This document shows, in pieces, positions 31,718 through 41,024 of a stretch of 64,000 bases of DNA. Origin of the DNA: Amycolatopsis sp. cg9 (GTDB lineage Bacteria; Actinomycetota; Actinomycetes; Mycobacteriales; Pseudonocardiaceae); the NCBI RefSeq assembly GCF_041346945.1, contig NZ_CP166850.1:6494501-6558500 (forward strand), written 5' to 3'. The notes beneath the pieces were generated by a model, which searched no databases, was not told the origin of the DNA, and saw only the letters and a program-made list of their open reading frames with translations. Made by a program: the position numbers and the translations under genes. Every line of letters starts with the position of its first letter. Positions within the stretch are counted from its first letter, which is position 1.

Positions 31718-33885
31718 CCGACACGCGCCGCGTGGACGCCCACGAAAAAGTCACCGGCACGGCCGCCTACGGCACCGACCGCGTCCCGGACGGCGTCGTC
31801 CACGCGGCCCTCGCCCCGGCCCGGATCGGTCGCGGCCGGGTGTCCGATGTGGACACCAGTGCGGCCGAGGCCGTGCCCGGCGTGCTCCTCGTCGTGACCC
31901 GCTTCGACGCCGGCGAGCTGCGCGGCCCGGGGTTCATCATGGGCGGCGGGTTCGCGTTCCAGAGCCTGCAGCCGCTGCTGGACGACCGGATCGCCTACCG
32001 CGGCCAGCCGATCGCACTGGTCGTGGCCGAAACCCCGGTCGCCGCCACCGAAGCGGCTTCGCTCGTCACCGCCGGGTACGAACCCGAGCCGGTCGCCGTC
32101 CACCTCGGCGCCGACGGCGCGACCACCCTGGTGCAGGAAGAGGCGATCCCGCTGCCGTTCCTCGCCGACATCAAGGTCGGCGACGCCGACGCAGGCGTCG
32201 ACGCCAGCCCGGTGCGGATCGACCGCACCTACGAGCACGCGGCGCAGCACGCCGTGCCGATGGAGCTGAACGGCGCCGTCGTCGAGTGGCGCGACGGCAC
32301 GCTCGTCGTGCACGAGGGCACCCAGAACGCGGCCGCGGTCCGGCACGGGCTCGCCCAGCAGCTCGGCCTCGACGCGGCGCACATCGAGGTGCGGTCGCCG
32401 TACGTCGGCGGCGGGTTCGGCCAGAAGAACTCGCTCCAGCCGCACCTCGCGCCGCTCGCGCTGGTGAGCCGCCGCCTCGGCCGCCCGGTCAAGCTCGTGC
32501 TGACGCGCGCGCAGACCTTCCACAACGGCAGCTTCCGCCCGGCCACCCGCCACCGCGTCCGCCTCGGCGCCGACGCGTCCGGCAAGATCCTCGCCGCCGT
32601 GCACGAGGTCGACCAGCAGACCTCCCGCCACGACCTGTTCCCGGCCATGCACACCGAAGTCACTTCGCGGCTGTACGGCTTCGAAGCGTTCCGCGGCCGG
32701 CACCGGCTCGTGCGGACCGACGTGCAGACCCCCGGGTACGTGCGGGCGCCGTTCGAGAGCTCGGCGATGTTCGCGTTCGAGTCGGCGGTCGACGAGCTGG
32801 CCCACGCCACCGGCCAGGACCCGGTCGCGCTGCGGCTGGCCAACGACACGATGACCGACCCGGTCAGCGGGCGGCCGTTCTCCACGCGGTTCCTCGCCGA
32901 ATGCCTCCGCCGCGGCGCGGACCGGTTCGGCTGGGCGGACCGCGACCCCGAACCCGGCTCGATGCGGGCCGGCGACGGCTCGCTGCTCGGCTGGGGCGTC
33001 GCCGTGGGCACCTACCCGGGTCACGTCGCGCCCGCCGTCGCGCACCTGACCGCGGGTGCCGACGGCCGCGTGGCGGTCGCCGTCGACGGCCACGAAATGG
33101 GCCAGGGCATCCGGTCGGCGATCGCGCTGCTCGTCGCGGACGACCTCGGCATCGCCGTGCGGGACGTCGAAGTCCGGGTCGGCGACACCCGCGTCGCGCC
33201 GCAGCACCTCACGGCGGGTTCGTGGGGCACGGCGACGGCCCTGCCCGCGGTGCACGCCGGGCTGCGGGAGCTGCGCAAGCACCTGAACACCGCCGACACC
33301 GGGCCCGTGGACGTCGCCGCGGCCGTCGGCCGCGCCGGGCACCCGGTCGAGGTCGAGGTGGCGACGGTCGGCGCCGGGCAGGGACCCGAGGTGGTGGACC
33401 AGTCGAAGGCGGGGCACCTGGCCATCGCCGGCCCGGTCTACCCGGAGTTCAGCACGTTCAGCTGGGTCGCCCACTTCGTCGAGGTCCGGGTGGAGCCCAC
33501 GACGTGCCGGATCCGCGTGCCGCGCGTGGTCAGCGTCGTCGACTGCGGCCGGGTGGCGAGCCCGGTGACCGCGGCGAGCCAGGTGCGCGGAGGCGTGCTC
33601 TGGGGCGTCGGTGGGGCGCTGCGCGAGGAGAGCCTGGCCGACCCGCGGTTCGGCGGGTTCCTCAATGCCACGCTCGAGGAGTACCCGGTCGTGGTCAACG
33701 CCGACGCCCCGCGCGTCGACGTCGACTTCGTGGACCGGCCCGACCTGCTGTTCAACCCGGTCGGGGTGAAGGGGCTCGGCGAGGTTGCGATGGTCGGGGT
33801 CGCGGCGGCCGTGGCCAACGCCGTCCACCACGCCACCGGGCGGCGGCACCTCCGCCTGCCGATCCGCGTCGATGACGTCCTCTAG
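31714..33885 (+). CDS. paoC: Molybdenum-binding catalytic subunit of aldehyde oxidoreductase
   Basis: The 723-residue subunit is of the xanthine-dehydrogenase family and PaoC/YagR size. It contains the molybdopterin-cytosine-dinucleotide-binding regions SPYVGGGFGQKN (about 230), GYVRAPFESSAMFAFES (about 340), DGHEMGQGI (about 458) and the C-terminal GVKGLGEVAMVG, whose Glu (about 691) is the catalytic base. Together with the two upstream genes (ATGA overlap) it should oxidise aldehydes, probably aromatic ones, to acids. No XdhC/PaoD-type insertion chaperone gene follows, so one must be elsewhere. Confidence 0.9.
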   Translation: MTDTRRVDAHEKVTGTAAYGTDRVPDGVVHAALAPARIGRGRVSDVDTSAAEAVPGVLLVVTRFDAGELRGPGFIMGGGFAFQSLQPLLDDRIAYRGQPIALVVAETPVAATEAASLVTAGYEPEPVAVHLGADGATTLVQEEAIPLPFLADIKVGDADAGVDASPVRIDRTYEHAAQHAVPMELNGAVVEWRDGTLVVHEGTQNAAAVRHGLAQQLGLDAAHIEVRSPYVGGGFGQKNSLQPHLAPLALVSRRLGRPVKLVLTRAQTFHNGSFRPATRHRVRLGADASGKILAAVHEVDQQTSRHDLFPAMHTEVTSRLYGFEAFRGRHRLVRTDVQTPGYVRAPFESSAMFAFESAVDELAHATGQDPVALRLANDTMTDPVSGRPFSTRFLAECLRRGADRFGWADRDPEPGSMRAGDGSLLGWGVAVGTYPGHVAPAVAHLTAGADGRVAVAVDGHEMGQGIRSAIALLVADDLGIAVRDVEVRVGDTRVAPQHLTAGSWGTATALPAVHAGLRELRKHLNTADTGPVDVAAAVGRAGHPVEVEVATVGAGQGPEVVDQSKAGHLAIAGPVYPEFSTFSWVAHFVEVRVEPTTCRIRVPRVVSVVDCGRVASPVTAASQVRGGVLWGVGGALREESLADPRFGGFLNATLEEYPVVVNADAPRVDVDFVDRPDLLFNPVGVKGLGEVAMVGVAAAVANAVHHATGRRHLRLPIRVDDVL

Positions 33886-33953
33886 CCAGGCCGTGGACGG
33901 AGCGGCCGGCGGTCTGCCGGCCGGACGCGCTGAGCCCGGCCGCGCTCGCCGAA

Positions 33954-34865
33954 GTGCGCCGGGCCCAGCCCCGGCGGGGGCTGCTCGGCCTGGCCTTCGT
34001 GCTGCCGGTGACGGCACTGCTCGCCGCGGGCGCGGGCGGCCCCGCGCGGACGGCGGAGCTGCTCGGGCCGGTCGTCACGTTCGCGCTGCCGGTCGTCGCG
34101 GTGATCGCGTTCTGGTGGGTGGACTGGCCCGGCAGCCTGCTGCGCGGCGGCTGGACGGGTGTCTCCGACACCGCGCTCGTGACGGCCGGGGGAGCCGGCC
34201 TGGCGCTGCTCGCCCGTGCGGTGACCGGGGCGGCGGCCGTGCCGCTGGCGGCCGGCATCTTCACGCTCGTCCTGCAGCTGACGCTGGTCGGCGAAGGCCG
34301 GCCGCTGCGGGGCCGGGGCACGCGCTGGCCTGGCGTGGCGGCGCTCGCGCTGTGCTGGGTGGCCGGGCTGGCGCTCTACCTGGGCCTGGTCCGGACGGGC
34401 CTGGTGCGGGGTGAGGACTACGGCGCCTGGTTCGCGGTGCTGGGCGCGTGGCAGATGGTGTGCTACGTGGCGTTGCGAGGCTGGCCGTTCGCCCGGATCC
34501 GGCGGCCGGCGGTCCGCCTGGCGACCGCGCACGGCGCCGTCGTCGCCGGCACCTGGACCACCTGGGCGTGGGTGACACCCCCGGTCGCCGGCGCGGTCGT
34601 CGCGTCCGTGCTCGTGGTGGCGATGCTCTTCGAGGCCTGGCCCGCGATCCGGTTCACCCCGCTCGCGGGCCGGGCCCTCGTCCTGGCGCTGGTGGCGCTG
34701 CTGACCGCGGCCCTGTCGTGGACGTTGCCGCGGGTCGCGCGCTGGGCGGCGGTGCCGGACCACCTCGTCGGCGGCTGGGTCACGCACACGACGTTGAACG
34801 CGCTCAGCCTGGCGGTGATCCTGCACGTCGCGGTCTGGCGCCGCTGGCCCGCGTCAGCGCCGTGA
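33954..34865 (+). CDS. Polytopic membrane protein, unknown function
   Basis: About 303 residues with eight or nine hydrophobic segments, rich in Ala, Leu, Val and Trp, and no catalytic motif that I recognise. The start is uncertain: GTG 33954 begins just before the first helix (RRAQPRRGLLGLAFVLPVTALLAAG), but no good ribosome site is visible and the in-frame upstream 60 bp contains no ATG. Its 3' end overlaps the small minus-strand gene by 12 bp. Confidence 0.65.
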   Translation: MRRAQPRRGLLGLAFVLPVTALLAAGAGGPARTAELLGPVVTFALPVVAVIAFWWVDWPGSLLRGGWTGVSDTALVTAGGAGLALLARAVTGAAAVPLAAGIFTLVLQLTLVGEGRPLRGRGTRWPGVAALALCWVAGLALYLGLVRTGLVRGEDYGAWFAVLGAWQMVCYVALRGWPFARIRRPAVRLATAHGAVVAGTWTTWAWVTPPVAGAVVASVLVVAMLFEAWPAIRFTPLAGRALVLALVALLTAALSWTLPRVARWAAVPDHLVGGWVTHTTLNALSLAVILHVAVWRRWPASAP

Positions 34866-34964
34866 GTCGGCGGCCGCCAGCTGCTCGGTGATCTGGTCGA
34901 GCAGCTCGGTCGCGGCCTGGTCCAACGCGGCCAGGTCGGCCAGGGTCGTCTCGGCGGTCGTCAC
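34854..34964 (-). CDS. Tiny acidic helical protein (36 aa)
   Basis: GTG start at 34964 overlaps the stop of the upstream gene (GTGA), a mark of translational coupling. The product, MTTAETTLADLAALDQAATE followed by LLDQITEQLAAADSRR, is predicted to be one amphipathic helix. A second GTG six bases upstream sits very close to a GGAGG. No family recognised; likely a small partner of the protein encoded before it. Confidence 0.55.
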   Translation of the reverse strand: MTTAETTLADLAALDQAATELLDQITEQLAAADSRR

Positions 34965-35305
34965 GGGCACGGTTCCTCCTCCAGCGCCTCGTGGCGGGCG
35001 ACGACGGCTTCGGCGAACGCGGTGTGCACGCGGACGTACTCGTCGCGGCCGACCGCCGAGTCGGCCCATTCGTGCCAGCGGATGTGCGCTTCGGCGACGT
35101 CGATCCGGGCGGCGGCCGCGACCTCGGCGGGCGAGGTGCCGGCGAGGACCGCGTGGTGCATGAGGGACGGCGAGGAGCGCCGGGCGAGCTCGGCCAGCGC
35201 GGCCAGGCGGGCCAGCTCGGCGAGCGTGTCGGACGTGACCGGACGGGGACGCGGCCGGGGGACCGGACGGGAGTTTTCGAGTCCGTCGGTCAGCACGCTG
35301 GTCAT
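34961..35305 (-). CDS. Small helical protein (114 aa), unknown
   Basis: The ATG at 35305 has AGGAG nine bases upstream; a longer frame to 35359 is less likely. The first 40 residues are Pro/Arg-rich (ENSRPVPRPRPRPVTSDT), then come helices LAELARLAALAELARRSSP and a segment AVLAGTSPAEVAAAARIDVAEAHIRW that looks like a degenerate helix-turn-helix. It could be a small DNA-binding or scaffold protein. It is co-translated with the 36-residue product. Confidence 0.6.
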   Translation of the reverse strand: MTSVLTDGLENSRPVPRPRPRPVTSDTLAELARLAALAELARRSSPSLMHHAVLAGTSPAEVAAAARIDVAEAHIRWHEWADSAVGRDEYVRVHTAFAEAVVARHEALEEEPCP

Positions 35306-35343
35306 CAAACGACTCCTGGTCGGAGGCAACCTGAACGGCGGAC

Positions 35344-35370
35344 GTTTACCCCGCCTCACCGGGGTTAAAC
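35344..35370 (-). terminator. Hairpin after the GH43 gene
   Basis: GTTTACCCCG and CGGGGTTAAAC can pair with one bulged A around a CCTCAC-type loop, about 50 bp downstream of the GH43 stop on the minus strand. Confidence 0.5.
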
Positions 35371-35416
35371 GCGCCGCCAGGTGACCTCCATCTCACCGGT
35401 TCGCGTGACATCGGTC

Positions 35417-38400
35417 TCAGGTCGCGCGGACCGCACCGCAGTGCCACGGGATCCGCTGCGGCCGCACGCTTTCCAGCGTCGGTTTCACCGGCTCGATCGT
35501 GCCGTCGCGGCGGAAGGTGACCTTGTCGATCGTCGTCTCGCGGTGGGTGCCGTCGCCGCCGGGGATGCCGAAGCGGTGGTAGGCCAGGTACCAGTCGTCG
35601 GTGCCCGGGACCCGCAGCATCGAGCTGTGCCCGGTGCCGAGGACACCGAGGTGGGCGTCCTTGCTCAGGAGCAGGCCGCGGTTGGTGAACGGCCCGGCCG
35701 GGCTCGGCGCCGTCGCGTAGCCGACGCGGTAGTCCTCGCTGCGCGTGTCGTCGATCGACCAGCTCAGGTAGTACGTGCCGTTCCGCTCCGCCGTGAACAG
35801 GCCCTCGCGGAAGCCGTCCAGGCCGGTCAGGCGGGTGATCTTCGCCGGGTCGTAGGACACCATGTCGTCGTTCAGCGGGACGACGTAGGCGTTGCCGTTG
35901 CCCCAGTAGAGGTACGGCTGCCCGGTGTGGTCGACGAAGACCGCCGGGTCGATCGCCTGCCCGCCGTCGGGGTTGGCCGCGATGAGCGGCTTGCCGGAGT
36001 CGGTGAACGGGCCGGTCGGCGAGTCGCTCACCGCCACGCCGATCTTGGCTTCGGCGCAGAAGTAGAAGTAGTACTTGCCGCCGCGCTCGGCGATCGTCGG
36101 TGCCCAGGCGTTCTTGTCGGCCCAGCCCACGTCGGGGCCGAGGTCGAGGATGACGCCGTCGTCCGTCCAGTGCACCAGGTCCTTCGACGACCACGCCGAG
36201 AACTTCGTCCCGCTCCAGCCGTCGAAGCCGTCCGTGGTCGGGTACAGGTAGTACGTGTCGCCGAACGCGACGATGTTCGGGTCGGCCTGGTAGCCGGGCA
36301 GGACCGGGCTCCGCACCTCGTGCGCCTCGACGGTCCACACGCGACGGTCGCCGCCCGCGCCGACGACCGTGACCCGCTTGGGCGTGCTGAGGTCGAGCGG
36401 TTTCCCGTTGCCGGGCTTGGTGGTCGCGCCCGGCGCGAGCCCGAACGACGGGGCCAGCCCGCGCAGGTCGGTGCCCGGCCGGACGGGGAGCACGACCGTC
36501 CCGGCGCCGGAGTCGATGACCGCCGGCGTCTTGAGCGAGGCGAGTTCCACCGACCGGATGGCGGTGCTGTTCGAGGGCAGCGCGGAGACTTCGAGCCCGG
36601 ACAGCGCCCGGTCGTACAGCCGCACGTCCTTCATCTTGCCGGTCAACGTCTTGTCGCTCGCGTACACCGACCGGCCGAGGTAGTTGGCCGCCGTGACGCC
36701 GCCGCCGAGGTCCGACGGCTTGATCGTGGCGTTCGCGTTGCGGGCGACCTCGACGCCGTCGAGGTAGAGCACCGCCACGCCGTCGCCGACCGTCAGCGTC
36801 ACGTTCTTCCACACCCCGCGCGGCAGCCCGCCGCCGGAAGCCACTTGCTGTTCGGTGGTCCAGTTCCCGGTGGCGATGGCGCCGCGCAGCCCGCCGCTCG
36901 CGGTGCCGCCGGTGGTGAACAGGTAGCCGTTGCCGGTCCCGTCCCTGGCCGTGTTGCCCAGGCCCCACAGGAAGTACGGCGTCTGCTGGGCCGGGTCGAC
37001 CAGGACGTCGGCCGAGACGGTGGCCGCGGCGGCGCCGGTGAGCAGGTTGTTCGGCAGCTGGACGTGCCCGTTCTTGCCGCCGAACGAGAGCGCGCCGTCG
37101 CTCCAGGCGACGTCACCGGCGAGGGCGCCGTCGTAGCCGTGCCCGGTGGTGTCGGTCGCGACCGTGCCGGACTTCGCGTCGAGCGGCCAGTGCGCGACGA
37201 GCCCGTTCGCGTCGGCCTTCACCGGCGCCGGGGGAGCGCTCAGCCGGTTCATCTCCGTCTGCGTGACGGGCAGGACGGTGCCGTGACGCGGCGACGACGG
37301 CAGGTGCGCGCCCGCGGACATCGTCCACTTGCCGGAGGCGAGGTCGGTGGTCTCGAACGGGACGTAGCCGCGGCCGCCGAACTCGTCGATGAACAGGTAC
37401 CACTTGTTCTCGGTGTTGGACTTGAAGCCGGTGGGCCCTTCGCCCGCGGAGAGCCCGGGGCTGGTCGCGGTCGCCTTGCCGATGCAGTCGGCGACGAAGC
37501 CGTAGTGCGGGTCGAGCAGGTCGGTGGACTTCTCTTCGGTGATGAACTTGCTGCACGGCGTCGAGGACGTGGTGTTGCGCTCGTCCTTGGTGAAGCGGTA
37601 GTAGGTGTCCTGGTCCTTGATGACCGTCGAGTCGATCACCGAGTAGCCCGGGTCGATCCACACCTGCGGCGCGCTGAAGCTGACGAAGTCGCGGGTGGTC
37701 GCGTACATCATGCGGTTGTAGCTGTCGCCGGTGTGGTCCGGGTCGTTCTCGGCGTAGAGCTTGGACGCCCAGTAGACGACGTACGTGCCGCGTTTGGCGT
37801 CCCAGAAGGCTTCCGGCGCCCAGGTGTTCCCGGCGGTGGGCGGGGAGACCTGCACGCTGCGCTGGCGCGACCAGTGCGCGAGGTCGGTCGACTCCCACAC
37901 CATGATCGACCGGCTCCCGGTCCGCTGGGCGGCGTCCCAGCCCCGGCCGGCGTAGATCCGCAGGTCGGTGGCGAGCAGGTAGAACTTGTCGCCGTCGGGG
38001 GAGCGCAGGATGAACGGGTCGCGCACACCGAGCTCGCCGAGGCTCGACTTGAGGACCGGCCGTCCGTTGTTGAGCTCGGTGAAGTTCAGCGGGTCGTTGC
38101 CGCGGCTGAGCGCGGAGTAGATCTGCTCGCCGTCGGACGTGCCTTCGCCGGTGAAGTAGAAGAAGCTGTACCCGGCCAAGGGTTCCTGGACCGGCTTGGG
38201 GACGACGGTGGCGGTGAACCGCCGGGTGGCGCTTTCCCCTCCCGCGGTCACTTTCGCGGTGAGGCCGACGCGCACGGGCGCGCTCCCCGCCGGCGGCCGG
38301 GTCACTTCCCCGGTCGGGGTGATGACGGCGGGCGCGCTGGACGTCCAGCTGACACTCGTGCCGCCCGGCCCGGCGGCCGGGAGCGTGAGGTTGCCGCGGA

Positions 38401-38542
38401 CGTCGTCGATGCCGGGCACGGAAAGGCTTTCGGCGGCGGCCCTCACGGCGGGCGAAGGCGCCGCGCTCGCACCGGGGACGGGGACGAGCGCGGCCGCGAC
38501 GGCCAGGACGACGCCGAAATGGCGCGGGGAGAACAACTTCAT
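35417..38542 (-). CDS. Secreted enzyme with two GH43 domains flanking a LamG domain
   Basis: The 1041-residue protein has a signal peptide (about 1-28), a bacterial Ig-like domain (about 35-115), a first five-bladed beta-propeller of the GH43 type (about 120-440; VRDPFILRSPDG with the catalytic Asp, NTWAPEAFWD, GEGPTGFK), a LamG-type domain (about 445-640), a short Ig-like segment, and a second GH43 propeller (about 745-1035; QADPNIVAFGDTYYLY, DKNAWAPTIAERGG, DGFREGLFTAERNG with the acid Glu). GH43 enzymes act on arabinan, xylan or arabinogalactan side chains. Two catalytic propellers in one chain imply two linkages attacked together. A LacI-type operator lies just upstream of its start. Confidence 0.88.
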   Translation of the reverse strand: MKLFSPRHFGVVLAVAAALVPVPGASAAPSPAVRAAAESLSVPGIDDVRGNLTLPAAGPGGTSVSWTSSAPAVITPTGEVTRPPAGSAPVRVGLTAKVTAGGESATRRFTATVVPKPVQEPLAGYSFFYFTGEGTSDGEQIYSALSRGNDPLNFTELNNGRPVLKSSLGELGVRDPFILRSPDGDKFYLLATDLRIYAGRGWDAAQRTGSRSIMVWESTDLAHWSRQRSVQVSPPTAGNTWAPEAFWDAKRGTYVVYWASKLYAENDPDHTGDSYNRMMYATTRDFVSFSAPQVWIDPGYSVIDSTVIKDQDTYYRFTKDERNTTSSTPCSKFITEEKSTDLLDPHYGFVADCIGKATATSPGLSAGEGPTGFKSNTENKWYLFIDEFGGRGYVPFETTDLASGKWTMSAGAHLPSSPRHGTVLPVTQTEMNRLSAPPAPVKADANGLVAHWPLDAKSGTVATDTTGHGYDGALAGDVAWSDGALSFGGKNGHVQLPNNLLTGAAAATVSADVLVDPAQQTPYFLWGLGNTARDGTGNGYLFTTGGTASGGLRGAIATGNWTTEQQVASGGGLPRGVWKNVTLTVGDGVAVLYLDGVEVARNANATIKPSDLGGGVTAANYLGRSVYASDKTLTGKMKDVRLYDRALSGLEVSALPSNSTAIRSVELASLKTPAVIDSGAGTVVLPVRPGTDLRGLAPSFGLAPGATTKPGNGKPLDLSTPKRVTVVGAGGDRRVWTVEAHEVRSPVLPGYQADPNIVAFGDTYYLYPTTDGFDGWSGTKFSAWSSKDLVHWTDDGVILDLGPDVGWADKNAWAPTIAERGGKYYFYFCAEAKIGVAVSDSPTGPFTDSGKPLIAANPDGGQAIDPAVFVDHTGQPYLYWGNGNAYVVPLNDDMVSYDPAKITRLTGLDGFREGLFTAERNGTYYLSWSIDDTRSEDYRVGYATAPSPAGPFTNRGLLLSKDAHLGVLGTGHSSMLRVPGTDDWYLAYHRFGIPGGDGTHRETTIDKVTFRRDGTIEPVKPTLESVRPQRIPWHCGAVRAT

Positions 38543-38566
38543 CGTTGTACCCTTCGGGCGCGGCGG

Positions 38567-38584
38567 GATGTTAGCGTTAACATC
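38567..38584 (-). promoter_or_regulatory. LacI-type operator in front of the GH43 gene
   Basis: GATGTTAGCGTTAACATC: seven-base arms GATGTTA/TAACATC around GCGT. It is close to the TGTTAGCGCTAACA class of operators bound by LacI-family regulators of plant-polysaccharide genes in actinomycetes. It lies 25 bp before the start codon. No cognate regulator is adjacent. Confidence 0.6.
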
Positions 38585-38729
38585 AAGCGGGGCACGCTGA
38601 CCTTATGTCCGCTTCGGGTGGTGGTCAAGAGCCGAACGGAGCGGCGGGACGCCGTCGCACCGGTGTGCCCCGGGCGGTCTCAGCGGCGCGGGCGATGTCA
38701 TGAACGACTCTTTCCTGTCGTCCGGCGAG

Positions 38730-38746
38730 GTGAACGGGTCGTTCAC
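38730..38746 (-). terminator. Short hairpin after the TetR gene
   Basis: GTGAAC and GTTCAC pair around GGGTC, 32 bp after the TetR stop. The surrounding bases (a second GAACGAC copy at 38702) look like a worn copy of a repeated intergenic element. Weak as a terminator. Confidence 0.35.
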
Positions 38747-38777
38747 GGCATCGCGGGCCGGTGCCGGGCGAAGAGCG

Positions 38778-39338
38778 TCAGTGGCCGGCGCCGGCGAGGC
38801 CGTCCAGGAACACGCGCACCAGCCGCTCGGCCGGTTCCGTCCGCTCCCGCGGGGCCGGCCCGGCGACCAGCGCCGCCTCGTGCATTTCGAACAGCAGGGC
38901 CAGGTCCGCCGGCTCCAGGTCGGCGCGCACGCCGCCTTCGCGCTGGGCTCGCTCGAAAGCCGGGCGCAGCAAGGCGATCAGCGCGTGCGTGTACTGCCGC
39001 TGGCTGCGTTCCGGCAGCTCCCGGAACACCCGGACGAGCGGCCGCCGCCGGGCCTGCATCGCCAGTACGCGCCGCAGCAGCTCGAGGAACGGTTCGTCGC
39101 GCACCAGGCCCTTGAGCGCGGCGAGGTGGTGCGCCGCGACGGCGAACGCCAGTGCCGTGCGGTCGGGGAAGTGCCGGTAGACCGTCGCGCGGCCGAGACC
39201 GGCCCGGCGCGCCACTTCGTCCAGGGCGACGTCGGCCTCTCCGCTGAACACCTCGTCGGCGGCGCGCAGGATCGCTTCGCGGTTGCGGCGCGCGTCGACG
39301 CGCCGGGGTACGGCCGAAGACGGTCGCCCTGCGCGCAT
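38778..39338 (-). CDS. TetR-family regulator of the oxidase/lipase operon
   Basis: The 186-residue protein has the HTH at about 16-62 (ILRAADEVFSGEADVALDEVARRAGLGRATVYRHFPDRTAL) and a C-terminal ligand domain. It is divergent from the cholesterol-oxidase-like gene with a 12-bp palindrome between them. Repression of that operon is the natural inference. Confidence 0.9.
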   Translation of the reverse strand: MRAGRPSSAVPRRVDARRNREAILRAADEVFSGEADVALDEVARRAGLGRATVYRHFPDRTALAFAVAAHHLAALKGLVRDEPFLELLRRVLAMQARRRPLVRVFRELPERSQRQYTHALIALLRPAFERAQREGGVRADLEPADLALLFEMHEAALVAGPAPRERTEPAERLVRVFLDGLAGAGH

Positions 39339-39349
39339 GGGCCATCACG

Positions 39350-39363
39350 TTACTCGCGAGTAG
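39350..39363. promoter_or_regulatory. TetR operator palindrome
   Basis: TACTCGCGAGTA at 39351-39362 is perfectly symmetric. It lies 12 bp upstream of the TetR start and about 78 bp upstream of the oxidase start. Similar TACTCGCGAGTA motifs are typical of small TetR regulators. Confidence 0.65.
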
Positions 39364-39440
39364 TGAGACCGGCAATCCGTTCCATCTCTCGGTTCGGGTT
39401 CCTACCGTCACCCCAGGTCACGACTACGCCGGAGGAGCCC

Positions 39441-40994
39441 ATGCCCGTCCTGAACCGCCGCACCGTCCTGAAGGGTGCCGCCGCCGTCGCCGGGGCCGCC
39501 GCCCTCGGCGCCGCCCGGGTCACCCGGGAGGATCACCGGGTCGTCGTCATCGGGTCCGGGTTCGGCGGCGGGGTGACGGCGCTGCGGCTGGCCCAGGCCG
39601 GGGTGCCGGTGCTGGTGCTCGAACGCGGGCGGCGCTGGCCGACCGGGCCCGACGCCGAGACGTTCCCGCACCCGACGTCGCCGGACAAGCGGATCTTCTG
39701 GCTCGGCTCGGCGCCTTCGCTGCCGGGACTGCCGTCGCTGCCGCCGTTCGAGCGCTACACCGGGCTGCTGGAACAGGTCGGCGGCCAGGGCATGAGCATG
39801 ATGTGCGCCGCGGGCGTCGGCGGCGGCTCGCTCGTCTACCAGGGCATGACGCTGCAGCCGACGGCCGAGCTGTTCCACGCCTGCTTCCCCGAGCAGCTCG
39901 ACTACGCCCGGATGGCGGCCGAGCACTACCCCCGCGTCGCCGCGATGCTGGGCGTGGAGACCGCGCCGGACGCCCTCGTCGAGAGCAAGACGTACCGGGC
40001 CGCCCGGGTCTTCGCCCGCAACGCCCGCGCCGCCGGGTACGCCGTCGAGAAGATCCCGATGCCGATCGACTGGGACTTCGCGCTGCGCGAGCTCGACGGC
40101 GAGGTGAAACCGTCCTACACCAACGGGGACTGCGCGCTCGGGGTCAACAACGGCGGCAAGCACTCGGTCGACGTCACCTACCTCGCGGCCGCCGAAGCGA
40201 CCGGCCGCTGCACCGTGGCGGCCCTCCACAACGTCACCGACGTCGCGCTCGCCCCGGACGGCCGCTGGGAGATCCGCGTCGACCGCATCGACACCGCCGG
40301 GACCGTGCTCGAAAAGAAGGTCCTGACCGCGAACGCGCTCGTCATGGCGGCCGGCACGGCGAACACGACCCGGCTGCTGATGCGCGCGGGCGCGAAGGGC
40401 GACATCCCCGACCTGCCCGACGAGCTGGGCGCCGGCTGGGGCACCAACGGCGACCGCATCTACACCTGGACGAACCTCGCCGACGACTTCGGCGCGCCGC
40501 AGGGCGGGCCGGTCGTCTACGGCAGCAAGGAATGGGACGACCCGGCGACGGCCAACACCGTCATCCAGGCGTCCCTGCCACCGCTGCCGGACCTGCGCAC
40601 CACGATGCTCGTCGGCTACGGCATCAGCGCCGGGCGCGGCCGGTTCGTCTATGACGCCGCGAAGGACGACGCCGTCCTGCACTGGCCGTCCGGCGCCGAC
40701 GCGAAGCTGAGCGCGCGCATCCACGAGCGGATTTCCCGCATCGCCGGGCCGCTCGGCGTGCTGCTCGACACCACCGCCGTCGTGCCCAGCACGTGGCACC
40801 CGCTCGGCGGCGCCGCGATGGGCGCGGTCTGCGACCTCGAAGGCCGCGTGCTCGGGCACCGGGGCCTGTACGTCCTCGACGGCGCCCTGATGCCGGGGAC
40901 GACGGCGGCCTGCAACCCCTCGATGACCATCGCCGCCGTCGCCGAACGCGCGCTGGACCACCTGATCGCCGAAGACGTCGACCGCGTCTTCTAG
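39441..40994 (+). CDS. Exported GMC-family oxidase, cholesterol-oxidase-like
   Basis: The 517-residue protein has a Tat-type signal (NRRTVLKGAAAVAGAAALGAA, residues 5-25) and an FAD-binding start RVVVIGSGFGGGVTALRLA (about 33-51). CAAGVGGGSLVYQG lies in the FAD domain and the C-terminus carries WHPLGGAAMG (catalytic His near 449) and NPSMTIAAVAER (conserved Asn near 493), the pair used by ChoA-type cholesterol oxidases. It probably oxidises a 3-beta-hydroxysterol to the 3-keto-4-ene form outside the cell. GGAGGAG precedes the ATG. Another secondary-alcohol substrate cannot be excluded. Confidence 0.85.
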   Translation: MPVLNRRTVLKGAAAVAGAAALGAARVTREDHRVVVIGSGFGGGVTALRLAQAGVPVLVLERGRRWPTGPDAETFPHPTSPDKRIFWLGSAPSLPGLPSLPPFERYTGLLEQVGGQGMSMMCAAGVGGGSLVYQGMTLQPTAELFHACFPEQLDYARMAAEHYPRVAAMLGVETAPDALVESKTYRAARVFARNARAAGYAVEKIPMPIDWDFALRELDGEVKPSYTNGDCALGVNNGGKHSVDVTYLAAAEATGRCTVAALHNVTDVALAPDGRWEIRVDRIDTAGTVLEKKVLTANALVMAAGTANTTRLLMRAGAKGDIPDLPDELGAGWGTNGDRIYTWTNLADDFGAPQGGPVVYGSKEWDDPATANTVIQASLPPLPDLRTTMLVGYGISAGRGRFVYDAAKDDAVLHWPSGADAKLSARIHERISRIAGPLGVLLDTTAVVPSTWHPLGGAAMGAVCDLEGRVLGHRGLYVLDGALMPGTTAACNPSMTIAAVAERALDHLIAEDVDRVF

Positions 40995-41024
40995 CCGCCC
41001 TCCCGGACTCGACGAGGAGTTCCC

